In this document: positions 33,259 through 40,932 of the stretch, piece after piece
Layout: every line of letters starts with the position of its first letter
Position numbering within the stretch: position 1 is the stretch's first letter
Assembly: GCA_902802265.1 (NCBI GenBank)
Contig: CADCLN010000026.1
Coordinates: forward strand, 1-42,350
Length of the DNA stretch: 42,350 bases
Direction of reading: 5' to 3'
Origin: an uncultured Bacteroidales bacterium
GTDB taxonomy: Bacteria; Bacteroidota; Bacteroidia; Bacteroidales; Bacteroidaceae
Made by a program: the position numbers and the translations under genes
The notes under the pieces: model-generated
Seen by the model: the letters and a program-made list of their open reading frames with translations, nothing else
Told to the model about the DNA's origin: nothing
The model's database searches: none

Positions 33259-34100
33259 GTCCAGGGTGCATCGAGTTGAGGCAGCCGCACCTCGAAGGGT
33301 TGAAAGTCGAGGGGATCGGAGGGTTCGTGGCTATGCATCCAGCAGAGTTTTGCCTTGCCGTACATGGAGGCGACAAGGGTAAAACTGCTGAGAGGACCTA
33401 TGAGGTAGTCGCAGAGAGAGAGCAGGCAGAGGTCTTCGCCTGGATTCCCCGAGGGGAAGCAGAGGTTGTAACCCTGCAGTGCGGTTCGGAAAAGGTTTTG
33501 GTCAAGGGGGATGTTGCTGCAAAAGTACAGCGTACAAGTGTCATTCCCCAATTGACGGAGTGCCTGACGAATGTAGGCAAGGTATTCTTCATCCGTAAAG
33601 TAATATTTCCCGCCGCACCATGTCTGGTAGTCGCCACGCCGGATATGGATGCCGATTTTAAGGTGCTGCGACGATGCCGTTTCTTCCAGATATTTTTGTA
33701 TTTTCCGACGGATGGCAGGCTTAAATTCAAATAGTTTCCTGATGTCGTCAAAGTATTTGAGGAAGAGGTCGAAGTGGCGAACACTCCAGCCTTCCACCAT
33801 GACGTTTCGGTGGGCAAGGATGCGTGCCTCGTTTTCAGGTTTACGCGCGGTCGAACCTTCGTAGGTGACAGTAGGGATGACCCCCCACTGTGCCAGGAAT
33901 TTGCCAGCCAAGTAGTAGAGGATGTTGTGATGGGGTGTGGTGCAGATGTGGAAGTATTGGTATTTATAGGCAAAGCGCATCGACACAGTGTGGCGATGGT
34001 GTTCTTTGGCCCAGGCATAGACATGGGCATACTGCAGGATGTTGTTACACATCTGTCCTTTATCTCGTACAAATATCATATTTATCAATGCCGTTTTCAC
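33219..34100 (-). CDS. GT11-like (alpha-1,2-fucosyltransferase-type) glycosyltransferase
   Basis: 293 residues if begun at the GTG at 34100, or 286 from the ATG at 34079 (MIFVRDKGQMCNNILQYAH). Both overlap the preceding gene, by 41 or 20 bp. Motifs: N-terminal GQMCNNILQYAHVYAWAKE in place of the GGLGNQMFQYA of classical GT11, the donor-binding LKIGIHIRRGDY (HxRRxDY motif I of alpha-1,2/1,6-fucosyltransferases), YFCSNIPLDQNLF, and CDYLIGPLSSFTLVASMYG. Fucose transfer is likely but not certain, since the N-terminal motif deviates. The last ~13 residues (TTTDYTDFSDYTD) are encoded by the family F repeat, so the original stop was probably lost when the repeat arrived. It is the last of four cotranscribed glycosyltransferase genes. 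Confidence 0.78.
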   Translation of the reverse strand: MKTALINMIFVRDKGQMCNNILQYAHVYAWAKEHHRHTVSMRFAYKYQYFHICTTPHHNILYYLAGKFLAQWGVIPTVTYEGSTARKPENEARILAHRNVMVEGWSVRHFDLFLKYFDDIRKLFEFKPAIRRKIQKYLEETASSQHLKIGIHIRRGDYQTWCGGKYYFTDEEYLAYIRQALRQLGNDTCTLYFCSNIPLDQNLFRTALQGYNLCFPSGNPGEDLCLLSLCDYLIGPLSSFTLVASMYGKAKLCWMHSHEPSDPLDFQPFEVRLPQLDAPWTTTDYTDFSDYTD

Positions 34101-35760
34101 ACCATTTCACTTTCCCCTCGATGATTTTCCGGATAGCCTTCAGGTGGGTATCCTCATTGCTGCGTGATGCTTCGGGGTGCCACAAATGGTAGAGCACACC
34201 ACCCATCTTCAGGGCTTTCTTCTGCACGCCGGCAAAGTGCATACGGTAGATGAGTTCGCTGTCTTCGTGTCCCCATTGCAGCAGGTCTTCATTGTATCCG
34301 TTCACCCTGAGAAAGTCGGACAACCAGAAGGCCATGTTGCAACCACGCATGTGGTCAATCTTGCGTGCATAGCGCAAAGCCAGATAGTGACGGAGGGGTT
34401 TGTTGCGGAATTGGTTGAGCAGGAAAGAAAGCTTCAGTCCCCGATGGCTTAACAGAAATTTCCCCGAAGCAAGGATTTTCTCCGTCTGGGCTTTCCCCAC
34501 CTTGGTGCGGCTGCCACAAACGTAGTATCCAGGCTCCATCAGTTCGAGGTGGTCGGCGATGAAGTGTTTCTCCAGCACCACGTCGCCGTCAATCTGGATG
34601 ATATATTCACCCTGTGCCTGGGCAAGTGCCTTGTTGAGAATGACCGTTCTGCGGAATCCCTCGTCGGGATGCCAAACGTGACGGATGTTCAGTTCGGGGT
34701 AGCGGCCTTGCAACTGCAGGATGAGCTGCCGCGTTTCGTCGCCCGATCCGTCGTCGGCAATGATGACTTCGCAGGGCAGAACCGTTTGCTGGCTGGCAGA
34801 CTCAATGCAGAGTTTGAGGGCTTTGGGCCAATTGTAAGTGGAAACCAGCAGGGTGATGTCGGTACGGCTGTCGGAAAACAAGTCGGGTTCTTTATAGGTG
34901 AGCTTATGGATAAAGCTCTGCCTGGCTGCCTGTTCCAGCAACAGCGGAGAATACTTTCTGCCACGGCGAAGGGCATAGAACAGATAGTGCATCGGAGCAT
35001 CGTCGTCCGTCAGATGAAGCTGTTCAACGGCTTCACGGAAGGCTTTATCCTTGCGAAGCAGGGCAATGAAGATGAAGTGGAATGTGAAGTAGTGGATAAT
35101 CGTTCCCTCGCCCTGCCAATAGCGTTCCAGCGTCTGGCAGAGTTTATGGGTGACGGGATGATGGGCATCGGACTTGATGAAACAACTCTGGATGTAAGTG
35201 CAGGCAAATTCTCCCTGTGAACGGTAGCAGAAGAAAGGTGCATCGAGAATGGCTTGGGGGATGGAAGCCGTGAGCAGACAGGTGGCATCCACCCACACAC
35301 CGCCATACTGGTCGAGCAGCCACACCCGCAGAATGTCGGAAAAGTGGATGGTCGAAATCAAGTTCTTCTGCTTGGCCTCCCAGATAAACGACGGCAATTC
35401 CACGTAGTCCTTGCAAGTCTCCTCCGTCAGCACAATGTGGGTATAACCCGCAGGCAGATGGTCATCCACAGACTGGATGCTTCGCCTGACTATCTCAGGA
35501 CACCCGTCCAAACCTTGCGACCAAAACTGCCAGATGACTTTCCGAGCCGCTTCCGCCTGCACGGGGTTTTCGTCAGGCTGAACGACGCAATATTGCTCCA
35601 GATACTGGATGCACCGATTGGGATTAAAAGGGTGCAGGCGTTCCCTGATGCGGTGACGCAAATCCTTGTCCCAGAAAACCAGCATGGAGGTGATATTGAT
35701 AAAAAACTTGCAGATTTTCAGCAAGAAATTACGGATGTACCGATGATTCATTTTTTTCAT
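34060..35760 (-). CDS. Two-domain glycosyltransferase: Caps_synth/GT32-like fused to GT2
   Basis: 566 residues. The N-terminal half (about 70-270) resembles capsular polysaccharide synthesis proteins/GT32: VIWQFWSQGLDGCPEIVRRSIQSVD, HIVLTEETCKDYVELP, ISTIHFSDILRVWLLDQYGG and the DxD-type VWVDATCLL. The C-terminal half (about 300-560) is a GT2 of chondroitin-synthase type: ITLLVSTYNWPKALKLCIES, VIIADDGSGDETRQLI, HPDEGFRRTVILNKALA, QIDGDVVLEKHF (DxD), RGCNMAFWLSDFLRVNGYNEDL and WGHEDSELIYRMHFAG. It overlaps the GT14 gene by 4 bp and the GT11-like gene downstream. Two successive sugar additions by one chain are likely. N-terminal hydrophobic segment around 12-30 could tether it to the membrane. 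Confidence 0.87.
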   Translation of the reverse strand: MKKMNHRYIRNFLLKICKFFINITSMLVFWDKDLRHRIRERLHPFNPNRCIQYLEQYCVVQPDENPVQAEAARKVIWQFWSQGLDGCPEIVRRSIQSVDDHLPAGYTHIVLTEETCKDYVELPSFIWEAKQKNLISTIHFSDILRVWLLDQYGGVWVDATCLLTASIPQAILDAPFFCYRSQGEFACTYIQSCFIKSDAHHPVTHKLCQTLERYWQGEGTIIHYFTFHFIFIALLRKDKAFREAVEQLHLTDDDAPMHYLFYALRRGRKYSPLLLEQAARQSFIHKLTYKEPDLFSDSRTDITLLVSTYNWPKALKLCIESASQQTVLPCEVIIADDGSGDETRQLILQLQGRYPELNIRHVWHPDEGFRRTVILNKALAQAQGEYIIQIDGDVVLEKHFIADHLELMEPGYYVCGSRTKVGKAQTEKILASGKFLLSHRGLKLSFLLNQFRNKPLRHYLALRYARKIDHMRGCNMAFWLSDFLRVNGYNEDLLQWGHEDSELIYRMHFAGVQKKALKMGGVLYHLWHPEASRSNEDTHLKAIRKIIEGKVKWCENGIDKYDICTR

Positions 35761-36674
35761 TCCGCAGATAGGCTTTGCATGAAGAAGGAAAGGAGGGCAT
35801 CGTCCGACCCGTCGATTTTGCGAACAAAAAACTTGTCAGAACCTCTCAATTCCTCTATGTCGTCATGTGTGAAGGTATAAGGAGCACCACGAGTCCAGTC
35901 TATCAAACGCATATTGCAGCCATAGACATCGTTCTCGCCCGTATGCCCCGTACACTCGTCGTATTTATAAATATTATTCCTGAAGGGAGAATTCCAGATA
36001 ATGGACTGCAGAAACAATTCGTCGGCACAATACGTGTGGCGAAAAGCCCTGCGCACAAAGTCGCGTTGCCCCACCAGATACTGCACAAACCCATGAGTGA
36101 CCGACACCCAGTTGGGTCCCATCCGCAGTTCCGGCAAACCGCCAATGCGCCGCCGCAGCCCCAGCCGCTTACCCATTGACAACAGGTTTCGCTGCAACAT
36201 CCGCTCCAGGTTCTGCCCCAAAGAACGATGGTCCAGCTGATTATAGTTGTGGAAGTAATGTCTCCGCAACCGCTTCCGTATGATGCCCGACGTGTCGGGT
36301 TGCTTCCAGAACTCCACAAACTCTTTCCCTTGATGGTTTTGGAAGAAAGCATGAATCTCGTCCTGCGACTTCAGCGGCAAATCAACGCCCGACAGCAAAT
36401 GATAGTAAGCATAAGAAGCCGTCTGCGCCGCCGTTTCAAACAAACGCATCTCTGCCTCAATTTGCGAATCCTCTCCCCACCATATCTTCATGGCGGGCAA
36501 TACATACAGCCCGCTCCGTTCAGCCTTCACTTCCCCGAAAAGCTTCTCGTCGGCCTTCTTGTCAATCAGCAGGAAGATGTCGTTGCGCTCGTCATCAATA
36601 AGACGAACCAACAACTGCAACAACCTGGGCTGATTGTGAGAAATGATGCAATATGCATGACGGGCAGAAACCAT
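35757..36674 (-). CDS. GT14-family beta-1,6-N-acetylglucosaminyltransferase-like protein
   Basis: 305 residues. Core-2/I-branching (GT14) motifs: HAYCIISHNQPRLLQLLVRLID at the N-terminus, DIFLLIDKKAD, IWWGEDSQIEAEMRLFETA, the family hallmark YYHLLSGVDLPLKSQDEIHAFF, GKEFVEFWKQP, MGPNWVSVTHGFVQYLVGQ, YCADELFLQSIIWNSPF and DWTRGAPYTFTHDDIEEL. GT14 enzymes are metal-independent and make beta-1,6 branches. Bacterial members occur in capsule and LPS clusters. It starts 12 bp after the GT2 gene and overlaps the bifunctional GT gene by 4 bp, so it is inside the operon. Complete. Confidence 0.88.
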   Translation of the reverse strand: MVSARHAYCIISHNQPRLLQLLVRLIDDERNDIFLLIDKKADEKLFGEVKAERSGLYVLPAMKIWWGEDSQIEAEMRLFETAAQTASYAYYHLLSGVDLPLKSQDEIHAFFQNHQGKEFVEFWKQPDTSGIIRKRLRRHYFHNYNQLDHRSLGQNLERMLQRNLLSMGKRLGLRRRIGGLPELRMGPNWVSVTHGFVQYLVGQRDFVRRAFRHTYCADELFLQSIIWNSPFRNNIYKYDECTGHTGENDVYGCNMRLIDWTRGAPYTFTHDDIEELRGSDKFFVRKIDGSDDALLSFFMQSLSAE

Positions 36675-36686
36675 ACTCTCTCTTTT

Positions 36687-37484
36687 TTACCATTTATGCA
36701 ACCACGTAATCACGTGCAGCAACGACCGAATCCATCGCCGATAACACCCACGCTCCGCACAATAATCCCGCGTCAGGATGCAAGGCTTGTTGTCAAACGT
36801 ATAAAGCTCATCCAATGCTTCCAGATACACAGCCGGAATCAGTTCCCCGAAAAACTGCCGCCGCTCCTCCTCCATTCGTTCCTGCGAACAAGAACTGATT
36901 CCCGACATGTCGTAACGGCAAACCACTATCGGAACATAGCGGAAACGCGCCCCCTCCAACTTCAGCTGCACCAGCAGTCGCCAGTCGGCAGCTATGCTGA
37001 AACGCTCGTCAAACCCTCCAAGCCGTTCAAAACAACTACGCCGCACCATCGTTGACTGATGATTCAGCGGGGACTTCCGCAGATACTGCAACGTCAGCCG
37101 CTCCGGATGCCTCCCCACGTCTTCCCTGCCAGGATAGCAGAAACACACATCGCCATAAAGCAAATCGGCATCACCCGCCGACAGCATCCGCTGCAACACA
37201 TCCGCTGCATACAGCCTGTCGCCGGCATTCAGAAAGTAGAGATACTCCCCCTGAGCCAACCGAGCGCCCTTGTTCAGCGCATTATAGATGCCGCCATCCG
37301 CTTCACTCACCACGTGGGCAAACCACTCCCCGTGTTCCTTCAGGTACTCCCTGCTTCCATCCTCGCTGCCACCGTCAATCACAATCCACTCATAATCACG
37401 GAAAGTCTGCCGAAGCATACTTTCTACCGTCAGCTTCAACCCCTGCAGATTATTATAATTGATGGTAACAACCGAAAGTTTCAT
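36687..37484 (-). CDS. GT2 glycosyltransferase (WcaA-like), first gene of the cluster
   Basis: 265 residues from the ATG at 37484 (MKLSVVTINYNNLQGLKLTV). An earlier ATG at 37541 lies upstream of the predicted transcription start and is rejected. One GT2 domain: YEWIVIDGGSEDGSREYL, VVSEADGGIYNALNKGARL, YFLNAGDRLY (NAGD in the DxD position), LNHQSTMVRRSCFERLGGFDE and AADWRLLVQLKLEG. It is close in pattern to the N-terminal half of the fusion protein at 2872-4902. Cytoplasmic. It probably begins the assembly of the glycan built by the three genes downstream. Confidence 0.88.
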   Translation of the reverse strand: MKLSVVTINYNNLQGLKLTVESMLRQTFRDYEWIVIDGGSEDGSREYLKEHGEWFAHVVSEADGGIYNALNKGARLAQGEYLYFLNAGDRLYAADVLQRMLSAGDADLLYGDVCFCYPGREDVGRHPERLTLQYLRKSPLNHQSTMVRRSCFERLGGFDERFSIAADWRLLVQLKLEGARFRYVPIVVCRYDMSGISSCSQERMEEERRQFFGELIPAVYLEALDELYTFDNKPCILTRDYCAERGCYRRWIRSLLHVITWLHKW

Positions 37485-37507
37485 ACCCGAAATCAACATT
37501 TTCGGGG

Positions 37508-37515
37508 CAAAAATA
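37508..37515 (-). promoter_or_regulatory. -7 box of the glycosyltransferase cluster
   Basis: On the minus strand the sequence is TATTTTTG, a perfect TAnnTTTG box, 24 bp before the ATG at 37484. No convincing TTTG lies at the -33 spacing. Confidence 0.5.
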
Positions 37516-37581
37516 CAACAAAAAAACGAAACGCCCACCATATTTCATAAAAAATCATTTACTTTGCAGGCGGAAAAACAA

Positions 37582-37727
37582 TAGACCCCCTCTAGGGGGA
37601 GGACATTTACCATGTACCATGTACCATTTACCATTTGGCTGCGCATGGCCGAAAAATAAATAGTAAATGGTAAATGGTAAATAGTAAATAGTAAATGGTA
37701 AATAGTAAATGGTAAATAGTAAATGAT
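37582..37727. repeat. Word-array palindrome, family C (most complete copy)
   Basis: A short C-rich hairpin (GACCCCCTCTAGGGGGAGGA) leads into TTTACCATGTACCATG and TTTACCATTT words, the centre GGCTGCGCATGGCC (about 37637-37650), then a long array of the complement, TAGTAAATGG, about seven or eight times, to 37727. The start codon of the following gene lies in the last unit. Nothing else is visible in 37516-37581 except a TTACTTTG that might be a weak plus-strand promoter. Confidence 0.9.
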
Positions 37728-39510
37728 AAGGCTTTTCATCCTGACACTCCTGATTTTCATCCTGCAGAAACCCCTGTTCATGATTTACAACGCCGACATC
37801 GACCCCTCCGTCGGCTTCATAGACTACCTCGCCGTGACAGGACACGGACTGCCGCTCGACATCACCACCACGGCCTACACCCTCGTCATCCCCTGGCTCG
37901 TCATGCTGATCGGCAGGCTATTCCCCCGACTGGACATCCTGAGACTGCTGCGTCCCTACTACCTCATCCTCTCCCCTCTGCTCGCACTCGTCTTCGTGGC
38001 AGACACCGTCATGTACAGCTTCTGGCACTTCAAGCTCGACTCCACCGTCTTCCTCTATACCGACAAACCCGCCGCAGCCTTCGCCAGCGTGTCGCCCCTC
38101 TTCCTGCTGGGCTGCCTCCTCGCCGTCATCCTCCTTGCAGCGGTCTATGGCTGGGCATACTGGATTGTTATTTACATGGTAAATGCCAGGCTTCTTCTTT
38201 TTCACCTTCTCCTCGCCCCTCTCCTCTTCCTTATGATACGAGGCGGCGTGGGCGAAAGCACAGCCAACGTCACCAAGGCATACTACAGCGACAACCCCTA
38301 CCTCAACCACGCCGCCGTGAACAGCAGCTTCAGCCTCTTCTACTCCCTCTGCCATCAGCAAGACTTCGCTGCCGAATTCCAATACTATGCCGACGACGCG
38401 GAACGAGAAGAACTCATTCAGGGCATCTTTCACACCGACAGCTACACCACCGACACCCTGCTCCGAACCCCGCGCCCCAACATCATCCTCATCGTGTGGG
38501 AAGGGTGCGCAGCCAACGCCGCAGGCTGTGTGGGCTGTCCCTTCGGAGCCACCCCCCACCTCGACCAACTCGCGGGGGAGGGCATATTCTTCTCCAACTG
38601 CTGGGCAAACACCTTCCGCACCGACCGCGCCCTCGTGTCCATCCTCACGGGGTGGCTCGGACTGCCCACAGCCAGTCTAATGCGCCTCAGCCGCAAAGCC
38701 GAAACCCTGCCAGGCCTTGCACGCACACTCCGTCGGGCAGGCTACACCACCGACTTCTGGTATGGCGGCGACATAGGCTTTACCAACATGGGCGCATTCA
38801 TGCTGCAAAACGGCTTCCAGCGCATCCATGGCGACAAGGAATTCAGCCGCGACGAACTGTTCAACGAATGGGGAGCAGCCGACGAAACCGTTTTTCAGCA
38901 CATACAGCAATACATCCAGACCCATCCCGACACGGACGCTCCCTACTTCCATACCGTCATGACCATCAGCAGCCACGAGCCCTGGACCGTGCCCCACTAC
39001 CATCGGCTCGACAACCCGATAGACAACAGCTTTGCCTACACCGACCAGTGCATCCACAACTTTATGGAAAACCTCAAAAAGAGCGGACATTGGGACAACA
39101 CCCTCTTCATCATACTGCCCGACCACGGAGCACTTTCCCGTCCCAACTACAGCTTTTCCGACCCTGCCCTCATGCACATCCCCCTCATCATGGCTGGCGG
39201 AGCCATCCGTCGGCCGCAGGTCATCCCCACCCTGATGAACCAGTCCGACCTTGCCGCCACCCTCCTGGGACAATTAGGCTTGCCCCACACCGAATACACC
39301 TTCAGCCGCGACATCCTCAGCCAAAGCTACCGATACCCCACAGCCATCCACACATCCAAGACCCACCTCACCTTCATCGACTCCACAGGAACCTCCCAAC
39401 TCGACCTCGACTCCGACCAGCCCACCGACACCGCCAACGCAGCCCAGCTGCGCATCCGCAAAGCAAAAGCCATCCTCCAAACACTCTATTTGGATGTCAA
39501 CCGACGATAA
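37723..39510 (+). CDS. LTA-synthase-like membrane phosphotransferase (sulfatase superfamily)
   Basis: 595 residues. Membrane segments lie at about 3-20, 46-65, 78-100, 125-150 and 155-172, followed by the periplasmic sulfatase-fold domain from about 245. Catalytic motifs: IILIVWEGCAANAAG (Glu ligand), WANTFRTDRALVSILTG (candidate Thr nucleophile), MTISSHEPWTVP and FIILPDHGALSRPN (Asp-His ligands), with the late HIPLIMAGG. Shorter than the homologue at 4899-6875, and of the same general type. The likely role is transfer of a phospho-head-group to a surface glycan. The start ATG lies within the family C repeat, and no later ATG precedes the first membrane helix. The sense strand is C-rich like 6896-10411. 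It stands alone, divergent from the GT cluster. Confidence 0.86.
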   Translation: MIRLFILTLLIFILQKPLFMIYNADIDPSVGFIDYLAVTGHGLPLDITTTAYTLVIPWLVMLIGRLFPRLDILRLLRPYYLILSPLLALVFVADTVMYSFWHFKLDSTVFLYTDKPAAAFASVSPLFLLGCLLAVILLAAVYGWAYWIVIYMVNARLLLFHLLLAPLLFLMIRGGVGESTANVTKAYYSDNPYLNHAAVNSSFSLFYSLCHQQDFAAEFQYYADDAEREELIQGIFHTDSYTTDTLLRTPRPNIILIVWEGCAANAAGCVGCPFGATPHLDQLAGEGIFFSNCWANTFRTDRALVSILTGWLGLPTASLMRLSRKAETLPGLARTLRRAGYTTDFWYGGDIGFTNMGAFMLQNGFQRIHGDKEFSRDELFNEWGAADETVFQHIQQYIQTHPDTDAPYFHTVMTISSHEPWTVPHYHRLDNPIDNSFAYTDQCIHNFMENLKKSGHWDNTLFIILPDHGALSRPNYSFSDPALMHIPLIMAGGAIRRPQVIPTLMNQSDLAATLLGQLGLPHTEYTFSRDILSQSYRYPTAIHTSKTHLTFIDSTGTSQLDLDSDQPTDTANAAQLRIRKAKAILQTLYLDVNRR

Positions 39511-39533
39511 AAGCACACTTTCCCCCAAAAAAA

Positions 39534-39565
39534 TTTGCGATTTCTCTCCATGCTTTGTATCTTTG
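39534..39565 (+). promoter_or_regulatory. Promoter of the tandem FISUMP genes
   Basis: TTTG (39534-39537), exactly 20 bp, then TATCTTTG (39558-39565). Both match consensus. It lies 38 bp before the ATG at 39603. The second copy of the gene has the corresponding box changed to TGTCTTAG (40888-40895). Confidence 0.7.
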
Positions 39566-39602
39566 CGAGCGAAATCATGTAAAACATAAACATATAAACA
39601 AT

Positions 39603-40841
39603 ATGAAAAAGTTATCCCTTTCTTTGCTGCTCCTTGCAGCCATCGTGCTAAGCTCAACAGCCCAGGCACAAGTGATTAACGGAGACCTGAACCACAATCA
39701 AGGTCTCGATGTGGAAGATGTCACCCTGCTCATCGACGGCTACCTCACAGGGGAGACAGAAACCGTCAGCCCCGCCGTTGACCCCTTCATGGAGGACAAC
39801 AGCCGCATCGTGGGCTCGTGGGCACATGGTACCTGACCAAGACCAACTACATCACCTACAACGCCGACGGCACCTTTAGCACCTTCGGCAACATGGGCAT
39901 GGAGGGCTACACCTACAAATTCCTGCCGTTCCAGGGACGCATCCTCACATTCTCTCCCGACGGACAGATGCTGGATGCCACCGTGCTGTACCTGACGGAC
40001 GAAATGATGTATCTGAGGGATTCTCAACACCCCTTTAGCTACGTTGTGTATTACCGCACACAGCCGCCACAGCCCGTCAACCGCATCACGCTTTCCGAAA
40101 CACAAGTCGGCATGAATGTGGGCGAAACGGTTCAACTGACCGCCGTCGTCTATCCGTCCGACGCCGACAATACGGAGGTCGTCTGGAGCAGCAGCGACGA
40201 AAACGTAGTGACCGTAGATAAACGGCAGCGGCGTACAGGTCACTTGCTTCGTGGCGGTTGCCAAGCCCCAAAACAATGGTCACGAATATGTGGATTTGGG
40301 GCTCTCTGTGAAATGGGCAACCATGAACGTGGGCGCCAATGCTCCCGAAGAGTATGGGGACTACTTTGCCTGGGGTGAAACCGATCCGAAAGCCTATTAT
40401 GACTGGTCAACCTATAAGTGGTGCAAGGGCTCAGATGATAACATGATCAAATACTGCACCAGTTCGTACTATGGTACGGTTGACAACAAGTCCACGCTTG
40501 AGCAGTCTGACGATGCAGCCCATGCGAACTGGGGCGGTACATGGCGTATGCCAACCGTTGATGAAATAAAAGAACTTGTAAATAATTGTAGCTGGGAATG
40601 GACCATTCAGAATAGTGTGAACGGTTATAAGGTAACAGGTCCGAATGGCAATTCCATCTTCTTGCCTGCCGCTGGCAACCGCTGGCATGATGAGTTCAAG
40701 AATACAGGCGGCGGCTACTACTGGTCGAGTTCGCTCGCTTATAGCAGCCATGCTCACACCCTGAACATCGTTTCAGACTTGACGGACTGTCTCAGCAGCC
40801 CTCGCTACATAGGTCTTTCTGTTCGTGCTGTGTGTCCATAG
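39603..40841 (+). pseudogene. Broken copy of the dockerin/lipocalin-like/BIG2/FISUMP secreted protein
   Basis: It starts like the intact gene at 40933 (MKKLSLSLLLLAAIVLSSTA, then INGDLNHNQGLDVEDVTLLI), but an 8-bp tandem duplication (TCGTGGGC at 39808-39815 and 39816-39823; one copy in the intact gene) shifts the frame to a TGA at 39834-39836. The lipocalin-like and BIG2 parts continue in another frame (about 39824-40221). At the 40221/40222 junction 56 bp present in the intact copy are missing, and the FISUMP domain (about 40255-40841, ending RYIGLSVRAVCP) is then back in the original frame. The two lesions therefore cancel in phase, but the middle keeps stops in frame 1. A functional full-length product is not possible as read. 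Sequencing error at the 8-bp repeat is conceivable but would not repair the 56-bp loss. Confidence 0.85.
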
Positions 40842-40932
40842 CTTCGAGAACCCTTAACTCTCAACATTAGCCAAAATATGTGCTTTGTGTCTTAGCAGGC
40901 GAAAATATGTAAAACATAAACATATAAACAAT

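Noticed and set aside
37650-37727. CRISPR-like short regular repeats
   Set aside because: The words are 7-11 nt with no unique spacers, and the other half of the element is their reverse complement. No cas genes are present.
38496-39836. A 446-residue frame overlapping the third LTA-synthase-like gene
   Set aside because: Most of it is an out-of-frame shadow of the sulfatase gene. Only its last 78 codons, from the ATG at 39603, are real coding sequence (start of the broken FISUMP copy).
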